Below, piece by piece: positions 1-12,942 of a stretch of DNA of 64,000 bases (the first letter of the stretch is position 1; each line of letters begins with the position of its first letter). The notes under the pieces are model-generated. The model did not search any database. It was not told where the DNA came from and worked only from the letters and a program-made list of their open reading frames with translations. Both the position numbers and the translations under genes were made by a program. The DNA comes from Abelmoschus esculentus. Taxonomy: Eukaryota; Streptophyta; Magnoliopsida; Malvales; Malvaceae. The stretch covers positions 11,067,501-11,131,500 of the forward strand of contig JAUCBN010000042.1 in the NCBI GenBank assembly GCA_035048815.1, in the 5' to 3' direction.

Positions 1-3000
1 TTTAAAGATTCGGGTATTTTTTTAACGTCACTTTAATCAAAGATAGATGCCGACACCGCCACCATTTCGCTTGGTGACGGGCCCGCTACGACCGAGTAAA
101 GAAATTAATAGTTCATTAATTAAAGTATTGGTTGTATTTTCGATTCGAATATGGTACAAAAAATAAATACAATATAAAAATATGGAAAGTAAGCGAGCAA
201 ATAAATACAAGCAATCAAATAATATAGGGCACATAAATAATTTAAACAAACATAATAAAATAAAATACATGTATAAGATAAACTAAATAAAGACTCAAAG
301 GGAAAAACTATCGGAAAAAGGGTTAAATTAAAATAAACACTGAAAATTAAGGTTCCTAACAACAAAGAAAAATAATGAGGTGCCCGAAATTAATGACCAC
401 AGTGGAAAGAAGTGAAGACTGAAGGCCAAAATCGAGAAGAAACTGAAAAACGAGGAATTAAATCAGGAATAACCAGGATTAGCCTCAACTCGAGACTAAA
501 CTGTAATGATTTCAAAACATCGAGGCCCTCCCATCATTATTTTGGAGCAAGGAAAGACCCCTTTCATGAGTTCTAGAAGACGGAGGGACCTCTTGTGAGT
601 TTAACCAAAATGCAAAATAACAGTTACAACTCAGACAAGGACCTAAATAAATAACATTTCAGAGTTTCGAAGACTAAGAGTGTAAAAGCCATAATGCGGA
701 AGGGTTTAATGATCACAAATAGACCATTTTTAAAAGGACTGGGATATAAAACATATTTTTTTAGAAAATAAAAACATTTTAGCCCCCTTCTTAGCCAAAA
801 ACGAGAGGGAAAACTCTCTTCTTTCATGTTCTTTACCCAGAGACATTAAGAACTCTGAAAGTTCTAGGAAATGAAGAACAAGGAAGAACGGAGCCACCCT
901 AAACCCAGAAACCACCCTTAAACCTCCGACTTGCGACGGTCGGAGAAGTGAAGAGTGAAACATCCTTCTCCTTATGTAACCCTAAACGGAAATAAACCCT
1001 TATTTTTAGATCTAAAAAAATGAAACAAAAAAAGCAAAAACCCAAGACCTAATCTTTTATCAACAAAACAAAAGGGAACGCGGTTTTTCTTCAGACGGAG
1101 AATAAAAGGAGGGATGAGGCTTTTCGTATCTCGGCTCACCCTTAATAGCACGACAGCTGTAGGATTATCGCCAGAGAAGAACGAGACGAAGGCCGACACA
1201 ACAGGTAAAAGAAAAACCCTAAAAACTCTCTTTTTGATTCATCCGAAAGAAAACAGAAAATGAACTACCTTCGAATGGATTTTTTGATTTATGGATAATG
1301 AGTTACAAATCATAGGGATCTCCTTTTATCCCTCTTTTTTCTTTACATTAAAATAAAAATCTGAGCTTTTGATTCTGAGGGTCTTTTGGCTGTATTCATG
1401 TGCATCTTTGGCTCTATCCCCTGATCGGTTGTAATCCCCTGAAATTTATCATTTCCGGTTTGCTTTATGACAGTCTGCTTAGTCCTTCATATTGACATAT
1501 TTGATTATTATTTTTTGCATGTTGATGTGTCGCTCGAAGGGATTTCTGGTGGCCCGGATGAACAAAGAATCATCAGACGGCAGGATGGTGACTGAGGGAG
1601 TGATCGGCAATCCGTGAAAGCTGGAAAGCCGTTCGTGGTCTGCACGCGAGATTTGAAGAGCTTGCTGGAGACTGAACCGGTGCGCGTGGGGAGATCGAAG
1701 GGCGCCCGTGTCTGCGTGAAACTTCTGGAGGCTTCTCTTGCCCAATCTCGACCGTTAGAACATCTCTTGATCTAACGGTCCCTTATTGACTGAGCATAAG
1801 ATCAGAAGAGGGGTATTAGGGCTAGGGTTTACAAAACCAGTTTTGGGTCATTTCCATTGGGCCTGTAATTGTTATTTTTATTCTGAGCTTGTATATTATT
1901 ATTGGATTTAAATTAATTCGGGCTTGAATATTTATTTTGTAATTGGTCTGTTATAATAAAAATATTTGGGCTTATAAATTTAAATTATTTTTAGTTTTTT
2001 ATTTATTATCTGATTTGTTTACAAGAAAATAATAATAATAATAATATAATGTTTAATAAATAATAATAATAATAATAATAATAATAAACGAAAATCAAAA
2101 GGATAAATTAAAGAAACATAGATACGAGAAAAGAAGGAAATAATAATCATAAATATATATTTTTGGGGGTTTAGTTTATAGCGAAAATAACAAAATTTAA
2201 ATTAATAATAATAATCATTATGTAATATCACTATTTAATTAATAATAATAAAGAAAAACGTAACAAAACAAGAATATATATAAAAACAGTTGAAATAATA
2301 TTATATAATGTTTTTTTTATTTTTTAATTTATAATAAAATTTAAAATATATTAATATTATTATTTTTACAATATTTTTGATTTTTTTTCCAAAATATAGT
2401 ATATAAATATAATATATTAGTATATTAATATTTTTGTATTTTTTGTTAACAATTATAAGCCCATTACTTGAATAAAATAAAAAAAAAGGGGTTAAACCTT
2501 CAGATAAAATTTAATAAATATTTAGATAAATAAACAAAAAGAAAAAAAAATAAAATTAAGGGTCAAATTAAATAAAATTAAAAGAAAATTAAATAAAAAG
2601 GGGACAAAATTTTGATTGGAAACAAATTTGAGAGACTGAACATGGGGTTAATCCATGACCAGAAAAGAAACAATATAAACTTTGAGAGATTAAAGTCGAG
2701 ATTAACCCACTCAGCAAAAATGCGCGGATCCTCTCCCAGATCCGGGTTACCGCGTGGTCTAGGGGCTCAAAACGTCGTAGTTTTGTGAACTAGATATATA
2801 CTAAATATCAAAGTCCAAAATTAGCTTAACTTTCATTTCTCTCATTCTTTGTTTAAGAGATCAAAACATGAGAGCAAAACACTCTGAGAAGTATGAAACC
2901 TCCTTTATTTTTAAATCCCAGAATTCGGCCTCCGTCACGACCAGCACTAGCAGCGTCCGGCGAGCTAAAATCCTCTTTTTTCTTCGAAAGTCTAGAAAAA

Positions 3001-3760
3001 CTCAGTTCTGAAAACAAAATCATTTTCTTGACTAAAATCAAAAAATCGAAAGCCCCAAATCTATAGTTCGAAGAAGAGGGGAGTCGATTTGGAGAGACCA
3101 AAAGAAAGTGATGAAGAGACATCACCGGCGATGGGAATCGGCCTCCGATTCGAAGGTAAAACCCTATTCCTAATTTTTATTCAAAGTAAAAATAAACGAA
3201 ATGCTCTGAATTTTTTTTTTGTATATTTCTTTAAATAATCTCGTCTGCCTTATATTGATCTAATTTTTGGGCTTTAATAGCCATTTTTACAATGAAAACT
3301 AAAAGAAAAAGATAGAAATTCAATCTGAATTTTGTCCTTTTGTTTTGTCTTGTATGTTGTTGACGTACGAGCAAGGGGGAGCATCGGTTCTTTGGCCGAT
3401 TGTAGTGGAGATAGGTTTGACATGGCGAAGGTTGCTGGCATGGGCTCCAGGTAGCACTGACGTGATCTGAGGTGGAGCTGACTGGTCCGGGCAGTTGAAA
3501 GGTTGTTGGGAGATGAAGGACAAGTTTCTGAAAACTTCCAGGAACTGAAGAGGCACTTGGGGATTGAAAAGGTCAGGTTCTGGTGATCCTAGTCAAACCG
3601 GGTCAATCGGTTCAGTTATATGGTATTCGGGTTATAAATTTGATTGGGTATTACTATCCACCAATAATAACTATCCACCTCATTATTTTTTTTAATTTTT
3701 AAATTGAAGATTCAATTGGAAACAAAATATGACATGAAAAAATTAATGGATAGTTATCTT
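1..3760. other. Intergenic, probably LTR-retrotransposon-derived; no gene
   Basis: No credible coding gene is visible. Two stretches (about 620-1200 and 2853-3170) read on the minus strand like the leader part of a large plant gypsy LTR: moderately GC-rich, with short non-conserved ORFs followed by T-rich sequence. A GC-richer island lies at about 1540-1750, and (AAT)n-like simple repeats lie at about 2028-2092. The short ORFs match no family I recognise. The transposon assignment is inferred from sequence style, not from a domain or paired termini. Confidence 0.35.
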
Positions 3761-6180
3761 TGGTTGGTCTCATAGACACGTGATGAGATTGATTCATGAT
3801 ATAATTTTTCCTCTACTGCTTATTTATAGGCGTGGGAGGCAAAGGGGTAGGAAGTTAGGGGGTGACGTGGACCCTCGTGGTCCATGTAAAATCCATTTAT
3901 TTATTTATTTTTTATACCTATTTTACATAATAATAGTATTATTAAAATATATTAAAATATTAAAAATTCGGTAAAAAATGAATAATTACAAATCCAAATA
4001 TAAACGTTTATTTAATTGGAGATCCAAATATATACTTTAGACAAATCAGATGGATCATGAGGACATATCTAAATATAACTCTCTGGTACGAGATGATGGA
4101 TCCAATAACAAATAGGAAGGGGATGGAGGCAGGCAGGCACATGGAGACTAAAATGGTCCATATTCACAGACCTAAATATTTTTTTAGAAAAATTAAATTT
4201 TATTGAATTGTTATATAATATCACTGATCAATCAAAATTTTATGTTATTTTATAATATTTAAGGATATTTTGTCATAATTTGATAAATTTCATAATTATT
4301 TTATTGATTTTTGGATAATTAGCGACAAAAACGATAATTTTTAAGAGCTTAATGTCTACTTAGTGTACTATATTGAAAAAAAGAGCAGGTGAAAGTGGAT
4401 GAAAAGAAAAAACATATTCATGCCCCTTATCTGATCAGTAGATATATTATTGTCTTCTAAGTATATTATTTATATTATTTTGGTGAAAAGAAAAAAGAAC
4501 ACTATGATTTCGTCACTGGAACAGTCTAGAGGAAACCCAGATTAATTACATTTGCTCGGAAGTGACAAACTTTTGCAATAAATACGATGGAATTTTATGT
4601 CTGTCCCTTTCCCCTTGGTTTTATCTCCATTAATATGGTCTGAAGGAACTCGATTGCCTACTGTAGCTTGTAGAATACATTAATATTACATACGATAATT
4701 ACAAGATGATGCTCGGTTTCATAGATACATTTGTGTTGATTGCAGTGATTTAAATACCGATAAGTAATCATAATATTGATCATTATATAATCATAATGAT
4801 ATTGTTTGAAACCATACTATATCATTATGCTTGTAATAATATCTATTATTAAAAAAGTTTATAATGTAAAACTCGTAGTAACTTCAATAATGTTAATTAA
4901 TTTATAATTATGATAAATATAATATAATTAATATAATTATAATCGTAATTTAAATTTTTTTTTGATTGTACAAAAAAATGTTGACACATTCTAAATTATG
5001 GGGTTGTCTTGAGAAGAATATATATGTTTTGTGTTTGTATCCTTTAATAAGTGCCTCTTAAATAGGAACAAATATTGTAAAGGAGGAGAGGATTGAGTGG
5101 AAGATGGCATCCAAATGACCAGCATGATGAACATTTCGTCTTCCATTACAACATACTTCCAAACCGAAAAAATTATACTCCACACAGCCCTAGGCGGTGA
5201 CCCCTTTAGACAACACCAGCACCCTCTATTATTTAAGAATATATGTATATATTCACACTTTAATTTCACTTGCTGCTTTATGTTCGAATACCCTTGTATA
5301 TTATAGATAGGGAAAATATATGATGCATTAATAATAAAATATTATATTTTTATAAGCGTTTTAATTTTAGAAACTAATAAAGAGTTTATAGTTTAAGAGT
5401 TTAAATATTTAAAATTTAGGGTTTATGATTAAAATTTAGAGTTTTAAAGTTCAAGGTTCAAATGTTAGAGTTTAGATTTTAAGAATTTAGAATTTTACCT
5501 ATAACCTTTAAATTTTAACCCTATATTCTAAATTCAAATCACATTCCCTAAATTCTAAAAACATAAATCTATACCCTAAACAATACTCTAAATTGAATCT
5601 CTAAACCCTAATATTAAGTTACTTGTAAAAGTAAAATATTTCTTCCACCAGTATATGCTACAACATTCAATTCCCCGCAATTAATCCATTGTGATTTTTT
5701 TAAAAAAAACTGATCATGTTTTAATTCAATTAATATCACTCTTATGTGGTATATAAGAGAATATTAGTATAAACTTGCTTAAATATATAACATTTTTTAT
5801 TTATGAATGATAAAAAAATATGAGTAGTTCAAAGATATGTATAAAACAACTATACCACTAATATGTACAAAGTGTATTAACAATTTATATTTTATCTCTA
5901 ATAAAAAAATTCACGTCTAAATTTTAACATCGAAATTTATAAAAAAAAATACCAATATTAATTATTGATTTTCATTTCTAAATAACAATGTTGAAAAAAT
6001 AATTGGTAAAACAGAGTGTGACAAAAATAATTTGTTAAATTAAGGACATTTTTACAGTACCATGAGAAATCGACAACATTACAGGCTATCTTACATCGGG
6101 GGAAATCCACGACAATGCAAGTTGACTTTAGGTATAAAAACTTATTTGATTCTATGTCATTTTAACAATTCTATTAGTTA
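3761..6180. other. AT-rich intergenic DNA
   Basis: No gene was recognised. A stretch at about 5380-5620 is built from degenerate AAACCCTAAA / TTTAGGGTTT-like words. This resembles the degenerate telomere-like spacers common in plant intergenic DNA rather than a true telomere tract. The overlapping short ORFs near 4991-5306 lie on opposite strands and have no recognisable domain. Confidence 0.5.
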
Positions 6181-6185
6181 CTTTA

Positions 6186-7181
6186 TGTTGAAAATAGTGA
6201 GCAAATTACCATCTTTGAAATATTTTTAAAAGTGTAAAGATGAGAATTCGAATAAGGAATTATTGATTCTTATTCTACTCCGTGAGATCTTTACAATGAT
6301 AGCTCATATGCTCAAAATTATTGAATGGTGAATGAGAAATTGATGCTCAAAGTATGAAGGTTGGAATAAAGTAACGAATGAGAAACCCCATTATCCCATG
6401 TTGATGGGATAAATGAAGTGGGAAGTGTTTATATATACTTACTCACATAGTTGTCATTGAATGACTTAACTCTTAGGTTGGGGTGTATGACGAAGGTGAT
6501 GTAAATGTTTTGACCAGTCGAATCTTTTTTGGGCTTGCGGATATTTTACCCGTTGTGAATAATTTTTCTTAATTTATTTTATTTTAAAAATATCCAAAAA
6601 AATTTGTTTTCAGTTATAACTGTTCAGGATATTTTTAGATAGTGGGAAGATACAATGGCTATTTTTAGTTTAAATTTGAATTTAATTCAATTTTAAACTC
6701 TATATAATTAGCATTATCTCTTAAGATTTGAATTTTAATTCATTTCAAATTGCTCATTATTGTCCTAATTTTCACTATAAATATGAGGTTGATTTTGTAA
6801 TTTTAAACACATCAAAAACACTCAACATCTCTCAAAAATATTTTTTCTTCTGGTTTTTCTTCTGGTGACTAGCGAAGGCAAGAACGGTTTGGGAATTCAG
6901 CAAATGTGCTATTGTTAGAGTTCCTCTTGTTATTGTATCTTGGGAGACAGACTACCAATAAACTCAGCACCATCGAAGTGACAGAAAATTTGTCTTAAAG
7001 AAACTGCATTTGGGCAGGCCTCAACATGATTTCGTTTTTTCGTTTTCAAATGGGTTGGATCTAAAATTTTATCTATTTTATTTCATATCTTTTGGGTTTT
7101 ATTTTGTTCGTTTAAATAATAATAATTTAGATTATTTTATTTTATTATTATTTTTTTGGATTAACCACTTATTCTCCAACA
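6186..7181 (+). repeat. Solo LTR, family 1, copy 1 (996 bp)
   Basis: The element begins TGTTGAAAAT and ends CTCCAACA. It is flanked by near-identical 5-bp direct repeats, CTTTA (6181-6185) and CTCTA (7182-7186). Its right third is recognisably the same as that of the solo LTR at 21585-22580: both contain a TGGGAGACAGAC word followed by aligned leader-like sequence. Both copies measure 996 bp. No gag or pol sequence adjoins it, so it looks like the product of LTR-LTR recombination. The one mismatch in the target duplication and the divergence from copy 2 suggest an old insertion. The superfamily cannot be assigned from the LTR alone. Confidence 0.72.
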
Positions 7182-7186
7182 CTCTA

Positions 7187-8864
7187 TTTATTTAATAATT
7201 TTTCTTCAAATTAACAAATAATATCAACATCATATATAGGGACCGAACTTTGAACGAAAAAAATATTAAATATTTAAATATATTTTATCGCACATCTTAT
7301 ATATTATATTAATATCAACATTAATAAAAACATACTTGTCCGATTTATCAAATATTAATTTTAAATCGAAACTAATTTGAATTAGTTACTCCTAAATACT
7401 TTTAGTAATAAATGTCATTTTTATTTTTTCGAGTTTGGTAAATGAGCTAGGTTGGACTATGCAATGAATTTTTATTTGATTGGATTTAAAAAGTTCAAAT
7501 ATAGTATTTATTAATATTAAAAAAATCAAAAATATTAAAATAATTATTATTTTTAATTAAACTTAATAACTTGTAATAAAAATGAACTTTTGAATTTTGA
7601 ACTAATTATCCAATTCAATCAACCCTTCTTAAAGTTGAATTACAAAATAATCTTTTTAAAGTTTGGTTCAAACAGACAATCCAATCTTCTCTTTCCTTTT
7701 TAACTAAATTTGCTATGATCTTTAATTATAACTTTAAGCCTTTTATTAATTGATCATAATTTTCTTTTTATAATAATTTTACTTATAATTATTATTCATA
7801 TAAAGGGAGGGAGGGAGAACAAACAATACGAGCTGACAGAAAAATTTGGTTTATTTATAAATTTGTTTATCATTTTTAAATATTTAATTTTTATTCTTAT
7901 TTAAATATTGTAAGAAATTAATTTATTTATGAATTTATCTCTTACTTTCAAACATTTATATTTTTCTTCTCTAATCTTAAATCTGAACACCATCTTACAA
8001 ACAAATTAATACAAGTTTTGCAAATGGAATAATTGATATACATCATTTAAGGACATAAATTTAAATAATAATTGTCCATATAAAGCTAAGGACATAACCT
8101 TTTTTTTTCATGTGTGCACCGCACCCACATTATAAGGACGTGTATACCTTTTCTTTTTCTCCAAATATTAGAAAAAGATCCAAGCTTTGTTATCCTAACC
8201 ATTCGTCCAAGATTCAAGATCATAAGATTAATAATCCACTTGTCAATAGCATAAAAAAGAGACCAAAATCATTTAAGATGTTCGTAAAATGCTCATTTGG
8301 GGTTTAAGGAGAGATTTCGCCTTGAGAAGTATTTATGGTTGATTCAGGCTCATGCTACATGTATTTGTATCCTTATCAGACGAGTTAAGATTTAAAGTTT
8401 GAGAATAAAATATAAATGATTGAAGGTTGGGACAAATTTATAAATAAATCAAAATCTAAAAATTTTTAAATAAAAAGAAAAATATTTTTGAAGGTGGAGA
8501 ACAGTTTTTTAAAAATGATAATTGAGATTAGAAATAATTAAAATCGGTGTTAAAAGACTCCTCATGATTTCCATAAGCTTTAATAATTTATTAGAGCTTT
8601 GTAATAATAATTATACGATTGAAACTAAAGTTTAAGCTTTAAATTAAATTCAGGGTTGATGAAAACATATGAGAACAAACTCCAAACTAATCAGAAATGA
8701 AATTAACCAGAACTTTAAATGATATGGATCATAATTATTTTTATCAAGCCCAAATCGAAAGTAATTCAAACAAAACAAACTCCAAATTTAATTTATTAAA
8801 TTTGAATCGAACAAAACAACAATCCGATTTTAAATTATTAGTTGATTTGAAGTGAGTGATTAAT
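7187..8864. other. AT-rich intergenic DNA, nothing recognised
   Basis: Only short, AT-driven ORFs are present and none has a recognisable domain. No paired repeats or RNA genes were seen. Confidence 0.55.
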
Positions 8865-9100
8865 GTTGTAAATAAAATAAAGAACAATAAAAAAATAAAT
8901 GAACAAAGATAAGAGACAAAAACATAGACTTGTATTATATTCTCAAAATAGGGTTGTATACAATGCTTTTTCTAAAAGTCTATATTTAGAGGCATAAGAT
9001 GAAAGTCCTAATTCCAATGAGAATTAAACTCTAATAATAAATTATATTAAAGCATTATTTAATATATGAATATCCACCATAAATAAAGATAAGCATAACA
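8865..9100 (-). repeat. 3' LTR of degraded copia element A (minus strand)
   Basis: Read on the minus strand this LTR starts TGTTATGCTTATC, immediately after a purine-rich tract (AAGGGGG, plus-strand 9101-9107) that serves as the polypurine tract. Its first 50 or so bases recur at about 18760-18812, which is probably the surviving tip of the 5' LTR. The plus-strand left edge near 8865 is approximate because no target duplication could be matched. Confidence 0.6.
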
Positions 9101-11140
9101 CCCCCTTAGATATTCGTAAAGATAATGTACCTCGTTAAAACCGTAATAAGATAAAAAAACCATGTGGGAAAAAAATCTTAGTGAAGGAAAAGAGTACACA
9201 CATCTTTGATACGCATAAAATGTTGCCTCATTAAAAACTTTACCAAGAAACACCATTGGGATAAAACCTTGGTTAAGGAAAAAAGAGTGCAACGCGTATT
9301 TACTCCTCCTCATGAAGATCTTGGAATCTTCATAATTCAATATTGAATACAATCTTCAAATGTTGCAATAGAGTGTGCACTAATGGATAAATCTTATGAA
9401 GATCCTAAGGGTCGAAACTTTAAAGAAATATTTTTCGTTTTATCACATTTGATGTATCCACCGTGAGATACAAATATTTGTTTTATATCTACACAAGATA
9501 GTTTGCATCTTATCTTGTAAAGGCAATTCACATATCTTCTGGACATGTTTAGCCAAACACGCGTTTTGGTTTTGTCTCATGCATAACAATTATTTAAATG
9601 TAAAGATCTCTTAGTACTTAAATAATATTTATGGATCAGCTAAGATACGATGCTTCCAATTCAAATGATGTATATATATGTTGCTTTTAGACCAAAAATA
9701 TTATTATCATTTTCTCGAGGAATAGATCATTTATATTATGAGACCTATCAACCAAATAGTGATCTACGAATATGCATTGTGCATATAAAGTTTCTTTAAA
9801 TATTTTTCTTTATATCGATTTATGCACAAGAATTTGAGGAGATCTCTTCACGAGTCTCAATGATATTTAAATCATCGACGTACACAACAATAAAAAATTC
9901 AGTGTTAAACCTCTTAATAAAAATATTTGGGGAAATTAAATATTCCATATAGCATTATGTTGGTAAGTATTCAATGAGGCGATTATACTAAATATGCCTA
10001 AATTATTTCAATCCATAAAAAGATATATTCAATATACTTGAATAATGTTCTCAAGAACTTGAATTAACTGTTTATGACAATCTAAATCTTTCCGTAAGTT
10101 TCATATAAATATTACTATCAAAAGGACCATACAAATAAGACGTAACATCATCCATTAGATGAAACTAAGTCATTTAATTTATTGTCAGACTATCTAAAAG
10201 TAACTGCATCCATCACCAAGGAATATATTTTCCTCATAATCGATGTCTTAGTGAGAATCTTTGTGCAACCAAATGATCTTATATCTCATGATTTCCCCTT
10301 TTGATTTTTCTTTTTCACAAAGGCTGATTTATATCCACGAGCTTTACACATTTCAATGTACGTGCTATAGGCTCCAATACTTCTCTTTTTGAAAGAGATT
10401 TTAGTTTTGCCTTAATTGCCTCTTTTATGTTAGACAATCATTTCTTTGTTTATATTTTCCAATTGACAATAGTTCATGATCCATATCATCAAATAAAATC
10501 TCTAGTGCTAACATCGATTTAATTTCAGTTCCACTTATTACTAGACATAACATAATCTATTGAGATCTCTTTATTATCAAGTACATGAGTCATGTCAATA
10601 TCTCTATTGAAGACCTTTTAATCTCTTATAAAGATTTTTATAATATGTTGATTCCTCGATTGGACCACCATAAAATATAGCTCATTTTCTATTCTAAGGA
10701 TTTTTATCTTTGGAACCTACTGGCCTACCACGTTAAAGGCGTAAGTTAGACTCATTAGAACTAGAGTTTCTCCTTCTAGGATATCAACTTTAATCGAAGC
10801 ATTCATAGCTAGTATATGTGACTTAGTCACATTTTTAGGTTCAGTAAAATCATCTGACAATTTATTTTCTAAATGAATTATCCTTTGAACTTATAGTTTA
10901 CATTATTGAATACGTGGATCAAACTAAGAAAATCATAATTAATTTTAACTTATTTTTTTCAGTTATTTTATTTTCTTCCCCTAATGTTGGGTAAACTAAC
11001 TCATTAAAGTGATAGTTAGTAAATCGAGCTGTACATAAATTCCCTATCAGAAGCTCAAGATATTTAATTATTAAGGGGAATTTAAATCTGACATATATTC
11101 CCAAAAGAACTTATCTTTGTGCATTGTGGTAGAGAAATTA
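9101..11140 (-). pseudogene. Ty1/copia pol remnant (reverse transcriptase) of element A
   Basis: Minus-strand translation across frames recovers copia reverse transcriptase pieces. The clearest is the catalytic box YVDDLNII at plus-strand 9859-9882, preceded in the same frame by FFIVV. Upstream (about 10150-10830) are fragments such as EPIARTLKCV and MDDVTSYLYG, which fit the copia palm/fingers region. Stops and frameshifts break the reading frame every few dozen codons, so no functional protein is possible. RNase H sequence probably lies between the YVDD box and the 3' LTR but is too decayed to delimit. Confidence 0.75.
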
Positions 11141-12101
11141 TGAAAGACTTGATGCGTATGCTCGAATCGATCATCGATCACTATCAAGAAGGGTTGTTTT
11201 GGTGTTTGGTTGAATTTGCTAAAATCGAAAGATTGAGATAAATGACATAATAATTTTAGAGTGGCTCGACCACACCTACATCCATTATCTTAGCAAACCA
11301 CTAAGGATTTCTACCAATTCACTATGAATTAACACATTTTTACCGGTTGAAGGGATAATCGTTATAACCCTGTCATTTGGACTTGCCTAAGATAGAACTA
11401 ACTCTAGTTTTTTCTTAGGCTAAACTAGAACCTCTCATTTTTGCAAGGTAATTTGTGTAAACAAATAAAATCTCACAAGGTGGGTGTTTACAAGAATTAA
11501 GCTCACAAGAGTTTAAAGAATAAAAACAATTAAAACACTCTCTATACACTATATACAATAGAAATGAAGAAGTAAGACTTAAAAGCTAATTTCTCTTGAT
11601 CATGAAGCTTGGATGTTGTCTCTAATCATCGTGAAGTATCCCAAGCTTGCTTTTATAGTGTAGAATCATATTCTAGTCGTTTATAACCGTTGGAGATGTT
11701 TTTGAGCCGTTAGGAAGTCATAAAGTTAAACATTAAATTTCACCTGCATAGAGGTTTCCCAAGCTAATTTCAAAACCTTTACTAGAGGTTTTGAAACCTT
11801 ATAAAAATATAGCCGTTACAGGACCAAAGTTTCGAAACCTTTATCAAGATTTCGAAACCTTTGCTAAGGTTTAAAAAAATCATTATGCTCGAGAGGTTTC
11901 GAAACCTTAAGGGAAGGTTTTGAAACTTTCATTTAAAAAACACAAGTTTGGCTATTTTAAAACGTTTCAAACCCTTCTAAAATCTCTCAAAAACTTTATA
12001 AACTTATCTCAAGTTGTTTGAACATAAGAATCTTTTTTGTAATCTTTTCAAATTAGTCTAAAACATTTTTCAATTATTATATCAAAATCAATATCTAAAC
12101 A
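11141..12101 (-). repeat. 3' LTR of element B (961 bp)
   Basis: On the minus strand the LTR starts TGTTTAGATATTG just after a polypurine tract and ends in CA at plus-strand 11141. The first 600 or so plus-strand bases match the right LTR at 18251 to about 18758. The part at 11740-11945 carries repeated copies of the palindromic word GGTTTCGAAACC and variants. Confidence 0.8.
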
Positions 12102-12115
12102 ATCTTCCCCTTTTT
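12102..12115 (-). other. Polypurine tract of element B
   Basis: The minus-strand purine run AAAAAGGGGAAGAT directly abuts the LTR start, the expected position for plus-strand DNA priming. Confidence 0.75.
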
Positions 12116-12942
12116 GATATTAATAAAACTAACTTAAAAATTTATTTTTGAGATTGCTCTCCCTTAATAAAACTAAAATCTGAATAAGAGAACTAAATAA
12201 TCAAAAATATTAATGCTTCCCCTTTTTTCATTTAAAAAGTTATTTTTTCAAAACATTCTCCCCTTTTCGCTATATCAAAAATGGCTCAAACAAAGTTTGA
12301 AAACTTCAAATCTCATAAAATAGGAAATTTTTAAAACAAAATAATAAAAATAGGTTTTGTTTTAAATGGCTTTCCTTTACTCATTGCATTAAAAAATAGG
12401 TAAAAGAATAACATTTTGAACAAATTGAATTTCGAATGTTGGATTAATTAAAATAGCATGCACAAGAAATTTAATTATCCAAGGCATTAACAAAAATTAG
12501 ATAACCAAAGTAAATAATAAAACCAATAAGCTTAGTGGTTACCCAATTTTTTCATGTGTGTGATTTGAGCATTCTTTGATGTTTGATATGCTTGTCATTG
12601 CTCCGCACACTTACAAAAGACATTTATTTGGATTTTGGTATCCAATTTGCTTTGGATCCATTTACATTAATTTCAATGTCTCTAGTTTCCTTAGGAACCC
12701 ATACTTGTCTAATCCTATAAGATTTTTTTCTTCTTTATAGGAAAAGTATGCAAAGAATGATCGTGATAATGGTAATGTGTGCATTTTACCATTATGGTAA
12801 TGAACTATTTAAAATAATTTCCTTTTCTTTTGTTAAAGTTTGAAGCTTAACCTTTAAATCAAGATTTTCTTTTTTTAAAGCTTTATTATTCAAATTTGAA
12901 AACTCTAAATCATTTTTTAAATTAATAACTTTGTTTTAAAAT
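12116..12942 (-). pseudogene. Element B gag C-terminal part and linker
   Basis: Minus-strand fragments such as RQVWVPKETRDIE and ANWIPK (about 12640-12720) match the gag-to-protease linker of copia elements. A coiled-coil-like lysine/leucine-rich stretch at about 12830-12940 continues the gag sequence interrupted at 17571. No protease DSG motif follows, consistent with a gag-only element. Several stops are present. Confidence 0.6.

Noticed and set aside
3320..3556. Minus-strand ORF with mixed composition as a possible gene
   Set aside because: No recognisable domain, no splice context and no start-site support. It lies in probable LTR-derived sequence.
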